A stretch of DNA of 64,000 bases from Paractinoplanes lichenicola (lineage in GTDB: Bacteria; Actinomycetota; Actinomycetes; Mycobacteriales; Micromonosporaceae): assembly GCF_016785085.1 (NCBI RefSeq), contig NZ_JAENHO010000011.1, positions 124,001 to 188,000 on the forward strand, in the 5' to 3' direction. How positions within the stretch are numbered: position 1 is the stretch's first letter; every line of letters starts with the position of its first letter. The position numbers and the translations under genes are program-made. Positions 7,754 to 15,667 of the stretch are shown piece after piece. The notes beneath the pieces are model-generated. The model did not search any database and had not been told where the DNA came from. It saw only the letters and a list, made by a program, of their open reading frames with translations.

Positions 7754-8104
7754 ATGTTCGAGTCCGTGGCACCGATCATTCCTGTCCGTGACCTCGATGC
7801 GGCATTGGCTCGCTATCGCCGGCTCGGGTTTGCCGCCCGGGCGTACGACGGGCCCGAGCGCTACGGTTTCGTCGACCGTGACTCCGTTTCGCTGCACCTT
7901 ACCGAGTGGCATCAACACGACCCGCTGACCACGGCGTCGTCGGTCTACCTGTACGTTTCGGACGCCGACGCGGTGCACGCCTCCTGGCGGGACGGCGTCG
8001 AGGGCCGCCTCGGCGAGCCGCGCGACACTCCGTGGGGCCTGCGCGAATTCACGTACGTCGACCCCGACGGCACCCTGCACCGGGTCGGGTCGCCGCTGCG
8101 CTGA
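7754..8104 (+). CDS. VOC (glyoxalase/bleomycin-resistance) family protein
   Basis: 116 residues with the two beta-alpha-beta-beta-beta modules of the vicinal oxygen chelate fold: IIPVRDLDAALARYRRLGF at the start and GLREFTYVDPDGTLHRVG near the end. This resembles bleomycin-binding and dioxygenase-like single-domain members. It is divergent from the vWA gene across a 94-base gap. A TAGACT hexamer at about 7743 lies only a few bases before the ATG and could serve as the -10 of a short-leader promoter. Substrate unknown. Confidence 0.75.
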   Translation: MFESVAPIIPVRDLDAALARYRRLGFAARAYDGPERYGFVDRDSVSLHLTEWHQHDPLTTASSVYLYVSDADAVHASWRDGVEGRLGEPRDTPWGLREFTYVDPDGTLHRVGSPLR

Positions 8105-8113
8105 GCCGGGCGG

Positions 8114-9421
8114 TCAGGCCGGCAGCAGGTTGCCGCGGATCGTCGTGCGGGTGATCAGTGGGCGGTCCCAGCGGGCGAGCAGCTCGTTGGCCAGCGCCGC
8201 GACGTCCTCCGGGGTCTCGTCGGGCTCGACGGCGATGCCCGCGGCGGACAGGTCTTTCGGCACGGCGTCGGCGGCCAGCAGGGCACGCCACTCGTGGGTG
8301 CCGATCTCCAGGTATTCCAGGGCGGTGAGGCCGGCGATCTCCCGGGGGTCGGCGAGGGTGCCGGCCGTCGCCTTCAGGGTCCGCAACCGGGGCAGGCCGG
8401 CCACGGCGGTCAGGCTCACCGGGGCGCCGTCGCGACGGCCGATGGTCAGAACCTCCAGCTGCGGGTGGGCGGCCTCCTCGACGTCGCCTTCGTAGACCCG
8501 CGCCACGGCGGGCAGCTCCTCCGGGCGTACGGGAAGCCAGTCGTGACTGCCGTGAGCGATCATGTCGGTGAGCGAGTCGGCGACCAGGTCGGCCCCGACC
8601 GCCTGCCCGTCGAGCACGATGATCTGGCCGAGGTGACCGGCGGGGCCCGGGGTCAGGTCGACGGCGAAGCGGGCCGAGCCGCCGTCGTCGGCGAAGACGA
8701 GCCAGCCGGGCGACGTGGGCAGGCCCTGCACCGCGGCGTCGGGTGGCGTGCGTACCGCCTCGGCCGCGCCGTAGCGCCAGGACGGTGGGCGCAGCCGGGC
8801 GTCGGCGACGGTCAGCTTGTCGAGCGGGAAGAGGCGGAAGGTCACCTCGTCGTCGTCCACACCGCCCCGGGTGATCCGGTAGAGCGTGGCCAGCTCGTCC
8901 GGAAGCGCGAACCCGAGGCGGGCCTCGGCGGCGGCCAGCTCCGCCTCGCTCGCGCCGGTCGCGCCGGGCAGCCGGGCCCGCAGCAGGCGTGCCAACCGGG
9001 CCGGATCGGCGGTGGGGGCGGGCGCCGCGTGCGGCACGGGCTCCGGACGGCGGCGCCACGGCTCGGGAACCGTCCCCTCGACCAGCACCAGCGATTCCGG
9101 GTACGGGGACAGCGACCGCTCCACGGCCGGCCCGAAGTCGAACAGGTCGAGGGTGGCCTCCCCGGTCGGGGCGACCCGCAGGCCGTACGCGATGTGGTCG
9201 CGACCGGCCTCCGCCAGCGCGGCCGTCACCAGCCCGATCGCCTCCAAGTGCGCCTGACTGTGGGCCGAGGACCCGTTGCCGACCCGGCCGGTGCTGACCG
9301 ACTTGCGGCCGTCGACGGCCCCGGCCACGAAGCCGCCGTCGACCAGCAGCCTCTGCTGATTGCCGACCGTCAGCAGGCTAGCCAGGCCCACCCAGGTCGC
9401 GAAGTCGTGCAGCGGGGGCAC
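8114..9421 (-). CDS. SMI1/KNR4 (SUKH) domain protein with leucine-rich C-terminus
   Basis: 435 residues, GTG start 3 bases after the stop of the TPR gene. The N-terminal ~120 residues have no recognisable family. Residues ~145-290 are SUKH-like (TGASEAELAAAEARLGFALP, then DELATLYRITRGG). The C-terminal part has leucine-rich-repeat-like lines (LTAVAGLPRLRTLKATAG, IAGLTALEYLEIG). SUKH domains are best known as immunity proteins against polymorphic toxins, but standalone regulatory members exist. It is the last gene of a three-gene leftward operon with a TPR membrane protein and a small membrane protein. No toxin gene is seen nearby, so an orphan immunity role is only a possibility. Confidence 0.7.
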   Translation of the reverse strand: MPPLHDFATWVGLASLLTVGNQQRLLVDGGFVAGAVDGRKSVSTGRVGNGSSAHSQAHLEAIGLVTAALAEAGRDHIAYGLRVAPTGEATLDLFDFGPAVERSLSPYPESLVLVEGTVPEPWRRRPEPVPHAAPAPTADPARLARLLRARLPGATGASEAELAAAEARLGFALPDELATLYRITRGGVDDDEVTFRLFPLDKLTVADARLRPPSWRYGAAEAVRTPPDAAVQGLPTSPGWLVFADDGGSARFAVDLTPGPAGHLGQIIVLDGQAVGADLVADSLTDMIAHGSHDWLPVRPEELPAVARVYEGDVEEAAHPQLEVLTIGRRDGAPVSLTAVAGLPRLRTLKATAGTLADPREIAGLTALEYLEIGTHEWRALLAADAVPKDLSAAGIAVEPDETPEDVAALANELLARWDRPLITRTTIRGNLLPA

Positions 9422-9424
9422 AGG

Positions 9425-10294
9425 TCAGCTCCAGCCGCGGCGGACCCGCTTGCGGACCAGCGGTGGGACGACCCACGAATAGACGCAGAAGATCAGCCAC
9501 GCGAAGCCGAGCAGGCCGGCCAGCACGGGCAGGCCGATCGCGCGCAGCAGCAGGATGCCGGCCACCGCCACCAGCCACGTCTTGAGGGCGCCGAAGCGCA
9601 GCACCGGGCGCAGCGGCAGCATCAGCGGGTGACGGGCGACGCGCAGCTCCAGCGCGGACTCGGCGAACACCTGCTCGGTGGGGCGGGCCGCGGCGGCCTG
9701 GCGGAAACCCTCGTACGCGGTGTCGATGTGTCCCCGGGCCGCGCTCGTGCCGCCGAGCAGGGCGTGCGCGACCGGGTTGTCGGGGTGCACGCCGACGAAC
9801 TCGCGGCTGATCCGCTGGGCCTCCCGGTCGTCGCCGCGGGCGTGCGCGATCTGGATGCGGGTCGCGTAGACGACGGGGGCGTGCGGCTCCCGCGCGGCGG
9901 CCAGCTCGACCAGCTTGCCGGCCTTGTCGAGCTGACCGTTGGCGGCGCACAGGTCCGCGTACGAGCAGAGCAGGTCGGCGTCGTTCGGGGCCAGGGCCAG
10001 CCCGTCGAGCAGGGCCCGCTCGGCCGCCTGGTCGCGCCCGGCCTCGTGCTCGGCGCGGCCCAGCCAGAGCAGCAGGTCGGGGTCGGGCCCGTTGGCGGCG
10101 AGCCCGGCCCGGGCCGCGTCGCCCACCTCGGCCCAGCGGTCGAGCTGGCTGAGCGCGGCGCAGCGCAACTGCATCGCCCACGACCCGGTGACCTCGTTGG
10201 CGGGCAGCGTGGCCAGCTCGGTCAGCGCCTGCCCGGCCCGGCCGGTGGCCAGCAGGGCCTGCGCCCGGTGCAGCACCGGCTGCGGCGACGTCAT
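9425..10294 (-). CDS. Tetratricopeptide-repeat protein with C-terminal membrane segments
   Basis: 289 residues. The first ~215 residues contain about six TPR-like helix pairs (for example AGRDQAAERALLDGLALAPN and ANGQLDKAGKLVELAAARE), and residues ~235-275 contain one or two hydrophobic helices ending in a basic tail (VRKRVRRGWS). The ATG overlaps the stop of the upstream membrane-protein gene (ATGA), and the stop is 3 bases before the SUKH gene, so the three are one translation-coupled operon. TPRs would be cytoplasmic protein-binding surfaces anchored to the membrane. Partner unknown. Confidence 0.75.
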   Translation of the reverse strand: MTSPQPVLHRAQALLATGRAGQALTELATLPANEVTGSWAMQLRCAALSQLDRWAEVGDAARAGLAANGPDPDLLLWLGRAEHEAGRDQAAERALLDGLALAPNDADLLCSYADLCAANGQLDKAGKLVELAAAREPHAPVVYATRIQIAHARGDDREAQRISREFVGVHPDNPVAHALLGGTSAARGHIDTAYEGFRQAAAARPTEQVFAESALELRVARHPLMLPLRPVLRFGALKTWLVAVAGILLLRAIGLPVLAGLLGFAWLIFCVYSWVVPPLVRKRVRRGWS

Positions 10295-10719
10295 CGCACC
10301 AGCGCCAGGATCAGGGCCTCGAACAACCCGAGGCCGATGGCGGTGAGGAGACCGGGCACGACCAGGCTCTTCGCGTCGACGCCACGCAGCTGGGCCACCC
10401 GGAAGGGGCGCCGCTGGAAGGCCAGGACGACCAGCCAGACCAGGATGCCGCAGACCGTGCCGGCCAGCCGTACGGCGGAATTGGACTCGACGAGCAGGGC
10501 GACCGTCAGCCGCGCCCCGAAGCCGACCAGACCCGCGCCCGCGATGAGCAGCAACTGCTGGGTCGGCACCGCGAGCCGCCGCCCGTTGAGCACCCCGAGC
10601 GTCGCGGCGGCGAGCGGCCCGCCGAAGAACGCCGGATAGACGATCGACTCGGGCCGCCACGGGCGCTTGGCCGGCGGCGCCTGATCCCGGATCGTCGGGC
10701 TGAACAACTCGTCGTTCAT
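10291..10719 (-). CDS. Small integral membrane protein, unknown
   Basis: 142 residues with about four hydrophobic helices (IVYPAFFGGPLAAATLGVL, LLLIAGAGLVGFGARLTVAL, LAGTVCGILVWLVVLAF, VVPGLLTAIGLGLFEALILA). GGGGA lies 5 bases before the ATG at 10719. First gene of the operon with the TPR protein and SUKH protein; it shares 4 bases with the next gene. I do not recognise the family. The companion proteins suggest a small membrane complex. Confidence 0.7.
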   Translation of the reverse strand: MNDELFSPTIRDQAPPAKRPWRPESIVYPAFFGGPLAAATLGVLNGRRLAVPTQQLLLIAGAGLVGFGARLTVALLVESNSAVRLAGTVCGILVWLVVLAFQRRPFRVAQLRGVDAKSLVVPGLLTAIGLGLFEALILALVR

Positions 10720-10847
10720 GCAGGTCCCCGCTCCCAACACCACTCGCGCGACGCACAGCCTAACGGTCGCCGCCCGGCCCGGCGCACTCCCGCCAACCGG
10801 TGACCCTTCTTGCCGGCCCGCCCCGCCTTGCCGTAGGTGTGAAGCCC

Positions 10848-11423
10848 ATGAATGCGTTCTCGCCGCTGCGCCCCACCCTCGTGGTGATCCGGGGTAACAG
10901 TGGCAGCGGCAAGACGACGAGCGCGCGGGAGGTGCGGCGGCGCTACGGGCGGGGATGTGCGCTCGTCGAGCAGGACTATGTGCGGCGCACGATGTTGCGG
11001 GAGCATGACGGCGGGCCGGACGATGCCGTGGCGCCCGGGTTCGTCGTAGGCATCGCGCGCGCCGCGCTCGAGGCCGGGTATCACGTCGTCTTGGAAGGGA
11101 TTCTGCATTCGCGGCGCTACGGCGAGGGGCTGCGGCGGCTGGTGGACGACTACGACGGGCGGGTCTTCTACCTGGAGGTGTCGTTCGACGAGACCGTGCG
11201 GCGGCACGGCACCCGGGCCGAGCCGATTCCGGTCACCGCCGCGCAGATGCTCCAGTGGTACGACCCGCGGGACCTGCTTCGCGTACGGGGTGAGCGGGTG
11301 CTGCCCGAGACGATGGCGTTCGACGAGGTCGTGACCACGGTCCTGCATGACAGCGGGCTGGCCGGCGCGGCCGCGACGACGCCGTGCCCGGCCCGGTGCC
11401 CGCGCTGCGCCGAGAAGGTGTGA
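10848..11423 (+). CDS. P-loop kinase-like protein (zeta-toxin/nucleoside-kinase fold)
   Basis: About 191 residues from the ATG at 10848; an in-frame upstream start at 10800 would add 16 residues. Walker A is VVIRGNSGSGKTTSAREV near the start, followed by VEQDYVRR and a lid region with arginines (HSRRYGEG). The pattern matches the broad family of small AAA_33/zeta-like kinases that phosphorylate small molecules such as antibiotics, nucleosides or sugars. C-terminal PCPARCPRCAEKV contains CPxxC and CAEK cysteines that might form a short metal knuckle. No antitoxin partner is evident. Substrate unknown. Confidence 0.65.
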   Translation: MNAFSPLRPTLVVIRGNSGSGKTTSAREVRRRYGRGCALVEQDYVRRTMLREHDGGPDDAVAPGFVVGIARAALEAGYHVVLEGILHSRRYGEGLRRLVDDYDGRVFYLEVSFDETVRRHGTRAEPIPVTAAQMLQWYDPRDLLRVRGERVLPETMAFDEVVTTVLHDSGLAGAAATTPCPARCPRCAEKV

Positions 11424-11435
11424 CACCCTCGAGCA

Positions 11436-11768
11436 GTGGAGAACTTCGATCCGCACACTCACATCGATGCCGACCTGCACGTTCAGGTCGGGCGGCGGTC
11501 GATGCTGGCCAGCACGTTCGGGTTGGCCGCCGACCTGCCCAGTCACGCCACGACGGGGTGCGACCTGCGGGTCCCGTACGCGACCACGTCGACCGACCCG
11601 GCCAAGGTGACCTGCCTGCCGTGCCGTGAGTTCGCGCGCCGGCGCTATCGGGAGCTGGCCGAGCAGGTCGTCCGGATGACCGCCGTGTCGGGCCTGGGCA
11701 CCGAGCTGCACACCCAGGCGGGGCGGGCCGCCGCGGAGTATCGGGCGCTGGCCGAGCGGTTCGGCTGA
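11436..11768 (+). CDS. Hypothetical protein with CLPC motif
   Basis: 110 residues, GTG start 12 bases after the kinase-like gene, so probably co-transcribed. Not recognised. It has a cysteine at TGCDLRV and a CLPC pair later (KVTCLPCREFARRRYREL), which together could make a short zinc knuckle, followed by amphipathic helices. No signal peptide or membrane segment. Codon use looks normal for the neighbourhood. It ends 2 bases before the convergent small gene at 11771. Confidence 0.55.
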   Translation: MENFDPHTHIDADLHVQVGRRSMLASTFGLAADLPSHATTGCDLRVPYATTSTDPAKVTCLPCREFARRRYRELAEQVVRMTAVSGLGTELHTQAGRAAAEYRALAERFG

Positions 11769-11770
11769 GC

Positions 11771-11971
11771 TCAGTTGCCCTCCGCCACCTCGCGGGCGAT
11801 GCGGGCGGCGATGCGGGCCACCTCGTCGACGGTCATCGCGATGATCGGCTCGTCGGGGCCGCCGTCGGCCAGGCCACGCTCGACGTGACCGACGTTGAAG
11901 TCGGTGGCGACCCGCTGGTCCATGGCTTCGTTGAGCGCGTCGGCGATCCGCTGGGCGAGTTCGGTCATCAT
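11771..11971 (-). CDS. Small helical protein, unknown
   Basis: 66 residues (MTELAQRIADALNEAMDQRV at the start, DEVARIAARIAREVAEGN at the end), highly helical and acidic, no cysteines. Two adjacent ATG codons (11971 and 11968) could start it; no Shine-Dalgarno sequence is visible, so it may be leaderless. It is convergent with the 11436 gene. Third-position GC and amino acid make-up look coding, but the family is not recognised. Confidence 0.5.
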   Translation of the reverse strand: MMTELAQRIADALNEAMDQRVATDFNVGHVERGLADGGPDEPIIAMTVDEVARIAARIAREVAEGN

Positions 11972-12026
11972 GAGCGCCAACCGTAAGGCATGGCCGCCCC
12001 GGCCCGAAAAGCCCGGCCCGAAAAGG

Positions 12027-12058
12027 GTGGCCGCGCCGAGGGCGATCGGCGCGGCCAC
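12027..12058 (-). terminator. Stem-loop terminator after the TauE exporter gene
   Basis: A perfect 13-base inverted repeat (GTGGCCGCGCCGA / TCGGCGCGGCCAC) with a 6-base loop starts 15 bases past the end of the leftward TauE gene. Reading leftward it is followed by CCCTTTTCGGG-type T runs, which fits an intrinsic terminator. Confidence 0.65.
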
Positions 12059-12072
12059 GGGCGGAGGAAGGC

Positions 12073-13008
12073 TCAGGCGGGGTCGAGCTCGCGCTCGTCG
12101 CGCTCCGGGGCCGAGGCCTCGGCGACGATGCGGCGCTCCTCCTCGGCGTTGCGGCGGTATTCGCGGATCGAATACGCCAGGGCGGCCGCCCACACCACAT
12201 AGATGATCGCGTAGATCGTGTAGCGGGTCGTGTCGCCGGCGTCGATCCAGTCCGACTTGAGCAGCGTACGGCTGTTGGTGAGGATGATTACGCCGCCGAC
12301 CGCGGAGCCGAGCACCCGCGGCGGGATGTGCCGGACCAGCCAGGCGGCGATCGGCGCGGCGATCACGCCACCGATGAGCAGGGCCAGCACCCAGGCGAAG
12401 TTGATGTCCTCCGAGCCCAGCCCGAACAGGAAGCCCAGGCTGGCCGCGACCGCGACGAGGAACTCGCTGGTGTCGATCGAGCCGATCGTCTTGCGCGGCT
12501 CGAGGCGGCCGCTGGCCAGGATCGCGGGCGTGCCGACGGGGCCCCAGCCGCCGCCCCCGGTGGCGTCGACGAACCCGGCGACCACGCCCAGCGGGGCCAG
12601 GAAGCGCTTGCGCAGCGGCAGGCCGAGCCGGCCCTTGGGCAGGCCCATCGTGGTGAACCGGATGAACACGTACAGCCCGAGGGCCAGCAGGATGACCGCC
12701 ATCAGCGGCGCGGCCACCTCGGTGTCGAGCCCGGAGAGGAACGTGGCCCCGGCGAACGCGCCGATCGCGCCCGGCACACCGATCTTGAGGACGACCTTCC
12801 AGTCGACGTTGCCGAACTTCCAGTGCGAGACGCCGGAGACGAGCGTGGTGCCGATCTCGGCCAGGTGCACCGTGGCCGACGCCGCGGCCGGGTTGGTGCC
12901 GATGGCGAGCAGCAGCGTCGTCGACGTGACGCCGTACGCCATGCCGAGGCTGCCGTCGACGAGCTGCGCTCCCAGGCCGACGAGGGCTAGGAGGATCAGT
13001 TTCCTCAT
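12073..13008 (-). CDS. TauE/SafE family membrane exporter (sulfite exporter-like)
   Basis: 311 residues with about eight membrane helices. The two-fold TauE/SafE layout is visible: GLGAQLVDGSLGMAYGVTST in the first half and VAGFVDATGGGGWGPVGTPA in the second, the paired GxxxG signature of PF01925. The family exports sulfite, sulfoacetate or other organosulfur anions; the substrate here is not determined. GGAG lies 5 bases before the ATG. The C-terminus is a charged cytoplasmic tail (APERDERELDPA). Monocistronic, with a strong stem-loop just downstream. Confidence 0.85.
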   Translation of the reverse strand: MRKLILLALVGLGAQLVDGSLGMAYGVTSTTLLLAIGTNPAAASATVHLAEIGTTLVSGVSHWKFGNVDWKVVLKIGVPGAIGAFAGATFLSGLDTEVAAPLMAVILLALGLYVFIRFTTMGLPKGRLGLPLRKRFLAPLGVVAGFVDATGGGGWGPVGTPAILASGRLEPRKTIGSIDTSEFLVAVAASLGFLFGLGSEDINFAWVLALLIGGVIAAPIAAWLVRHIPPRVLGSAVGGVIILTNSRTLLKSDWIDAGDTTRYTIYAIIYVVWAAALAYSIREYRRNAEEERRIVAEASAPERDERELDPA

Positions 13009-13212
13009 GGTCGCTCCAGAGTCCAGGCGGTGGGGGATTCTTGACCGCGCCCATCATGCCTACCATTTCGATAGGAGTACAGCAAGAGCCGTCCCACCGG
13101 CGCGCCTGGTCAGGTGGTCCCCACGTCGTTGGTCATCGGCACCGACTTTCGGCGTACGGGAATCGACTTTTTGCCGCAGCGGGGAGCCGCCGGGGCAAAG
13201 CAGACTCGGCGC

Positions 13213-13838
13213 ATGGACCGCAGCCGGCCACCCCACGTCGTCGTCCGCATCGCCGTCGTCCTCACCGCCGCCACGCTGATCTGGCTCGCCGTCGACGCTC
13301 TCGGCGACGCGATCCGGGGCGAGGGTTACGACCGCGGTCGTCACGTGGCGTCGGCGTTCCTGATCCCGTTGCTCGTCGTGCCGATGGTCCTCGTCGCGTA
13401 CCGTCGCCTCGACCGCCTCCCCTGGGCCAGGCTGCGCAAAGCCTCCCCCCGTACGGCGGGAAGGTTGTTCGCCCTCGGCGCCGCGGGCTACCTGCTCCCC
13501 GCCGCGATCGCCGTCACCTCGTCCAGGCCGCCCTGTTCACCCTGTTCGGCACGCTGATCGGCGCGGCCGGCAGCCTCGACCGGGTGGTGCTGTTCTTCGG
13601 GTTCGCCGTCGTGCAGGGATTCATCCGGCACGTCAGCGACTCGTTGTGGGCGCCGATCGGGTTCCACGTGGCCTTCCAGACCTGCGAGCAGATCGCCGGC
13701 GACTCGTGGAACCGGTTCGCCGTCGACGACCTGGCCCTGCTGCAACAGTTCGCGCTGGGACTGATCCCGCTCGCGCTCGGGGTCACGGTCGTGCAGCTGC
13801 TGCAGCGCCGGCGGGTGGCCGTACGGGCTCAGGTCTGA
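13213..13838 (+). pseudogene. CPBP (Abi/CAAX protease) family gene, broken by deletion and frameshift
   Basis: The first part (13213 to ~13530) reads in one frame as an N-terminal membrane domain (VRIAVVLTAATLIWLAVDAL ... LGAAGYLLPAAIAVTS). The second part (~13525 to 13838) reads in another frame as the C-terminal domain (LVQAALFTLFGTLIGAAG, WAPIGFHVAFQTCEQIAGDS). The junction lies near GCCGTCACCTCGTCCAGG. In intact CPBP glutamic proteases the EExxxR active-site helix sits exactly between these parts; it is absent, so the gene lost that segment as well as its frame. If the join were a sequencing error only, the active-site helix would still be missing. Confidence 0.75.
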
Positions 13839-13865
13839 CCGCACCCGGGTAGCACCCGGACGGTC
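13837..13865 (+). terminator. Stem-loop after the CPBP pseudogene
   Basis: Nested inverted repeats GACCG ... CGGTC outside and CCGGGT-AGC-ACCCGG inside start at the pseudogene stop codon. There is no T-tract, so it may be a weak or factor-assisted terminator. Confidence 0.45.
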
Positions 13866-13902
13866 ACCGCGCGCGCACCTGTTCCGCCCGATCCGTCTCC
13901 AT

Positions 13903-14910
13903 GTGACCCTCCGCAACGCTGCCCGTGCCGGCGGCATCGCCCTCGCCGCCGCCGTGCTGACCGCGCCGCTGTCCGGCCCGGCCGCCGCCATCGCCCAGCC
14001 GCACACCCCGGTCACCACTCCCCCGGCCGCCCGGGTCCCGGGCACGTACGTCCCGTTCCTGGCCGCGCCGGCGCCGGCCACCCTCAGGGTGATGCCGCTG
14101 GGCGACTCGATCACCTGGGGCAGCGGATCGGCCGACTCGCGGGAGGGCACCCGCACCGGCGCTCCCACGACGAGCGGCTACCGCATCGGGCTGCGGAACC
14201 GGCTCGAGGCCGCGGGTCTGAACGTGGACTTCGTCGGCTCCCGCCGGGGCGGCCCCGAGGGCGCGGACCGCGACAACGAGGGCCACCCCGGCCGGCGCAT
14301 CGACCAGATCGCCGCCGGCGTCGACGACTGGCTGGCCACGTACCGGCCGGATGTGGTCCTGCTGCACCTCGGCACCAACGACATCGCCCAGCACCGCGAC
14401 GTCGCCGCCACGGCCGCCGGGCTGTCCGCGCTGATCGACCGGATCCGCGCCGCCCGCCCCGACGCCGAGATCTTCGTGCAGCAGGTCGTCCAGGGTCACC
14501 TCGAGCCGGTGAGGTCGCGGCTGACGGCCTACAACGCGCTGATCCCCGGCATCGTGGCCGGCAAGGACGCCCGGGTGCACCTGGTCGACCAGTCGACGGT
14601 CGGCGGGCTCGCCCTCTTCGACAACCTGCACCCCAACGACTTCGGCTACGCCGAGATGACCCACAACCTGTACGAGGCCCTGCGCGCGGTTTACGACACC
14701 ACGGGCACATGGCCGGCCGTCCCCGACCCCTCCGCCGCGACGACGGCCTACCTGTGCTTCCGGATCGACGAGGCGACCACGTGGCACGCCGAGTGCGGCA
14801 CCTGGTCTCTCCGCACCGCCACCGACCCGTACGTCGTCAACCACGGAACCAGCGGCCCGGTGCCTACGCCCACCGGGCCGGCGCTCTCAGGCGACGTAGC
14901 GCCGGCGTAG
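13903..14910 (+). CDS. Secreted SGNH/GDSL hydrolase
   Basis: 335 residues with a Sec signal peptide (ARAGGIALAAAVLTAPLSG, then Ala-rich cleavage region). The SGNH blocks are present: block I PLGDSITWG (~residue 66-74), the Gly/Asn blocks (GTND at HLGTNDIAQH) and block V DNLHPNDFGY with catalytic Asp and His. Such enzymes are extracellular esterases, lipases or polysaccharide deacetylases. The C-terminal ~60 residues contain two cysteine-containing stretches (AYLCFRID, HAECGTW) that may form a small carbohydrate-binding or disulfide tail. The start is GTG at 13903 without a clear ribosome site. Its last 24 bases overlap the end of the opposing OppC-like gene. Confidence 0.85.
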   Translation: MTLRNAARAGGIALAAAVLTAPLSGPAAAIAQPHTPVTTPPAARVPGTYVPFLAAPAPATLRVMPLGDSITWGSGSADSREGTRTGAPTTSGYRIGLRNRLEAAGLNVDFVGSRRGGPEGADRDNEGHPGRRIDQIAAGVDDWLATYRPDVVLLHLGTNDIAQHRDVAATAAGLSALIDRIRAARPDAEIFVQQVVQGHLEPVRSRLTAYNALIPGIVAGKDARVHLVDQSTVGGLALFDNLHPNDFGYAEMTHNLYEALRAVYDTTGTWPAVPDPSAATTAYLCFRIDEATTWHAECGTWSLRTATDPYVVNHGTSGPVPTPTGPALSGDVAPA

Positions 14911-15606
14911 TCCCTCGGCCAGCAGCAGGAAGGACAGCACGGTCACGGCCAGCAGCAGGCCGGGCACGAGCAGGTAGGCGGGGTAGCCGGGGAAGAATGG
15001 CGCCGCGTCGGCCAGCATTCCGCCCCAGGACGGAGCCGGCGGTGACCTGAGAACGGTTCCCCGGTACGTGAGCCAGACCTCGACGAGCAGGATGAGCGGC
15101 ACGAGCAGGGCGCCGTACATGAGGGCCGGCCCCAGGAGCCCGCGGCCGTTCCCGCGCCGCACCGCGAGGGCCGCCAGCAAGCCGACGAGCACTACGACGA
15201 CGGCCGCGGCCAGCGCCAGCCCGAGCGAGAACCGCAGGCTGTGCACGACCCGGGCGAAGACGTCGCGACCCGTCAGCGGCTCGACCCCGAGCCAGTGCTC
15301 GCCGCTGAACCCGCCGACCGGCAGCCCGGTCATCGGATCGATCTGAGCGATGTCGAAGCCGACGACGTCCTGCCCGGCCGCCGCCGTCAGCACCGGCGCC
15401 AGCACGGCGACCAGACCCAGCACCGCGACGGCGGCGAACCCGGTCACGAACGTCTTGGACCGCCACAGCCCACGCCGCACGGGCGCCTCACGCTCCGCTT
15501 GCTCCACGAGCCCGGGGACGATATCGCAGAACGCCGATCCCCGGGTGACGCGACCCGGCTCCGGAAACAGTCGGACGAAACACGGCCACACCGGCACGGT
15601 CCCCAT
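14887..15606 (-). CDS. OppC/DppC-like ABC permease remnant lacking the EAA loop
   Basis: 239 residues versus ~290 for intact OppC/DppC permeases. The N-terminal helix, GEHWLGVEPLTGRDVFARVV (the family GTD..GRDxxSR motif) and SLRFSLGLALAAAVVVVLVG are present, and so is PSWGGMLADA plus the last helix, VPGLLLAVTVLSFLLLAEGL. The middle that normally holds two helices and the cytoplasmic EAA loop, which contacts the ATPase, is missing; the sequence passes straight from helix to LLVEVWLTYRG. No binding protein, OppB or ATPase gene lies beside it. Probably a decaying orphan, though the frame is intact. The 3' end overlaps the SGNH hydrolase gene by 24 bases. Confidence 0.6.
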   Translation of the reverse strand: MGTVPVWPCFVRLFPEPGRVTRGSAFCDIVPGLVEQAEREAPVRRGLWRSKTFVTGFAAVAVLGLVAVLAPVLTAAAGQDVVGFDIAQIDPMTGLPVGGFSGEHWLGVEPLTGRDVFARVVHSLRFSLGLALAAAVVVVLVGLLAALAVRRGNGRGLLGPALMYGALLVPLILLVEVWLTYRGTVLRSPPAPSWGGMLADAAPFFPGYPAYLLVPGLLLAVTVLSFLLLAEGLRRRYVA

Positions 15607-15667
15607 TTGTGCACGCTGATCAGGGCAAACTCAAGTTTCCGAGCTGGTCTGTGCCTACGCTTCGAGC

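Noticed and set aside
10848..11423. Zeta toxin of a toxin-antitoxin pair
   Set aside because: The P-loop kinase is similar in fold, but there is no epsilon-like antitoxin; the downstream 110-residue protein has a possible zinc knuckle and no antitoxin features.
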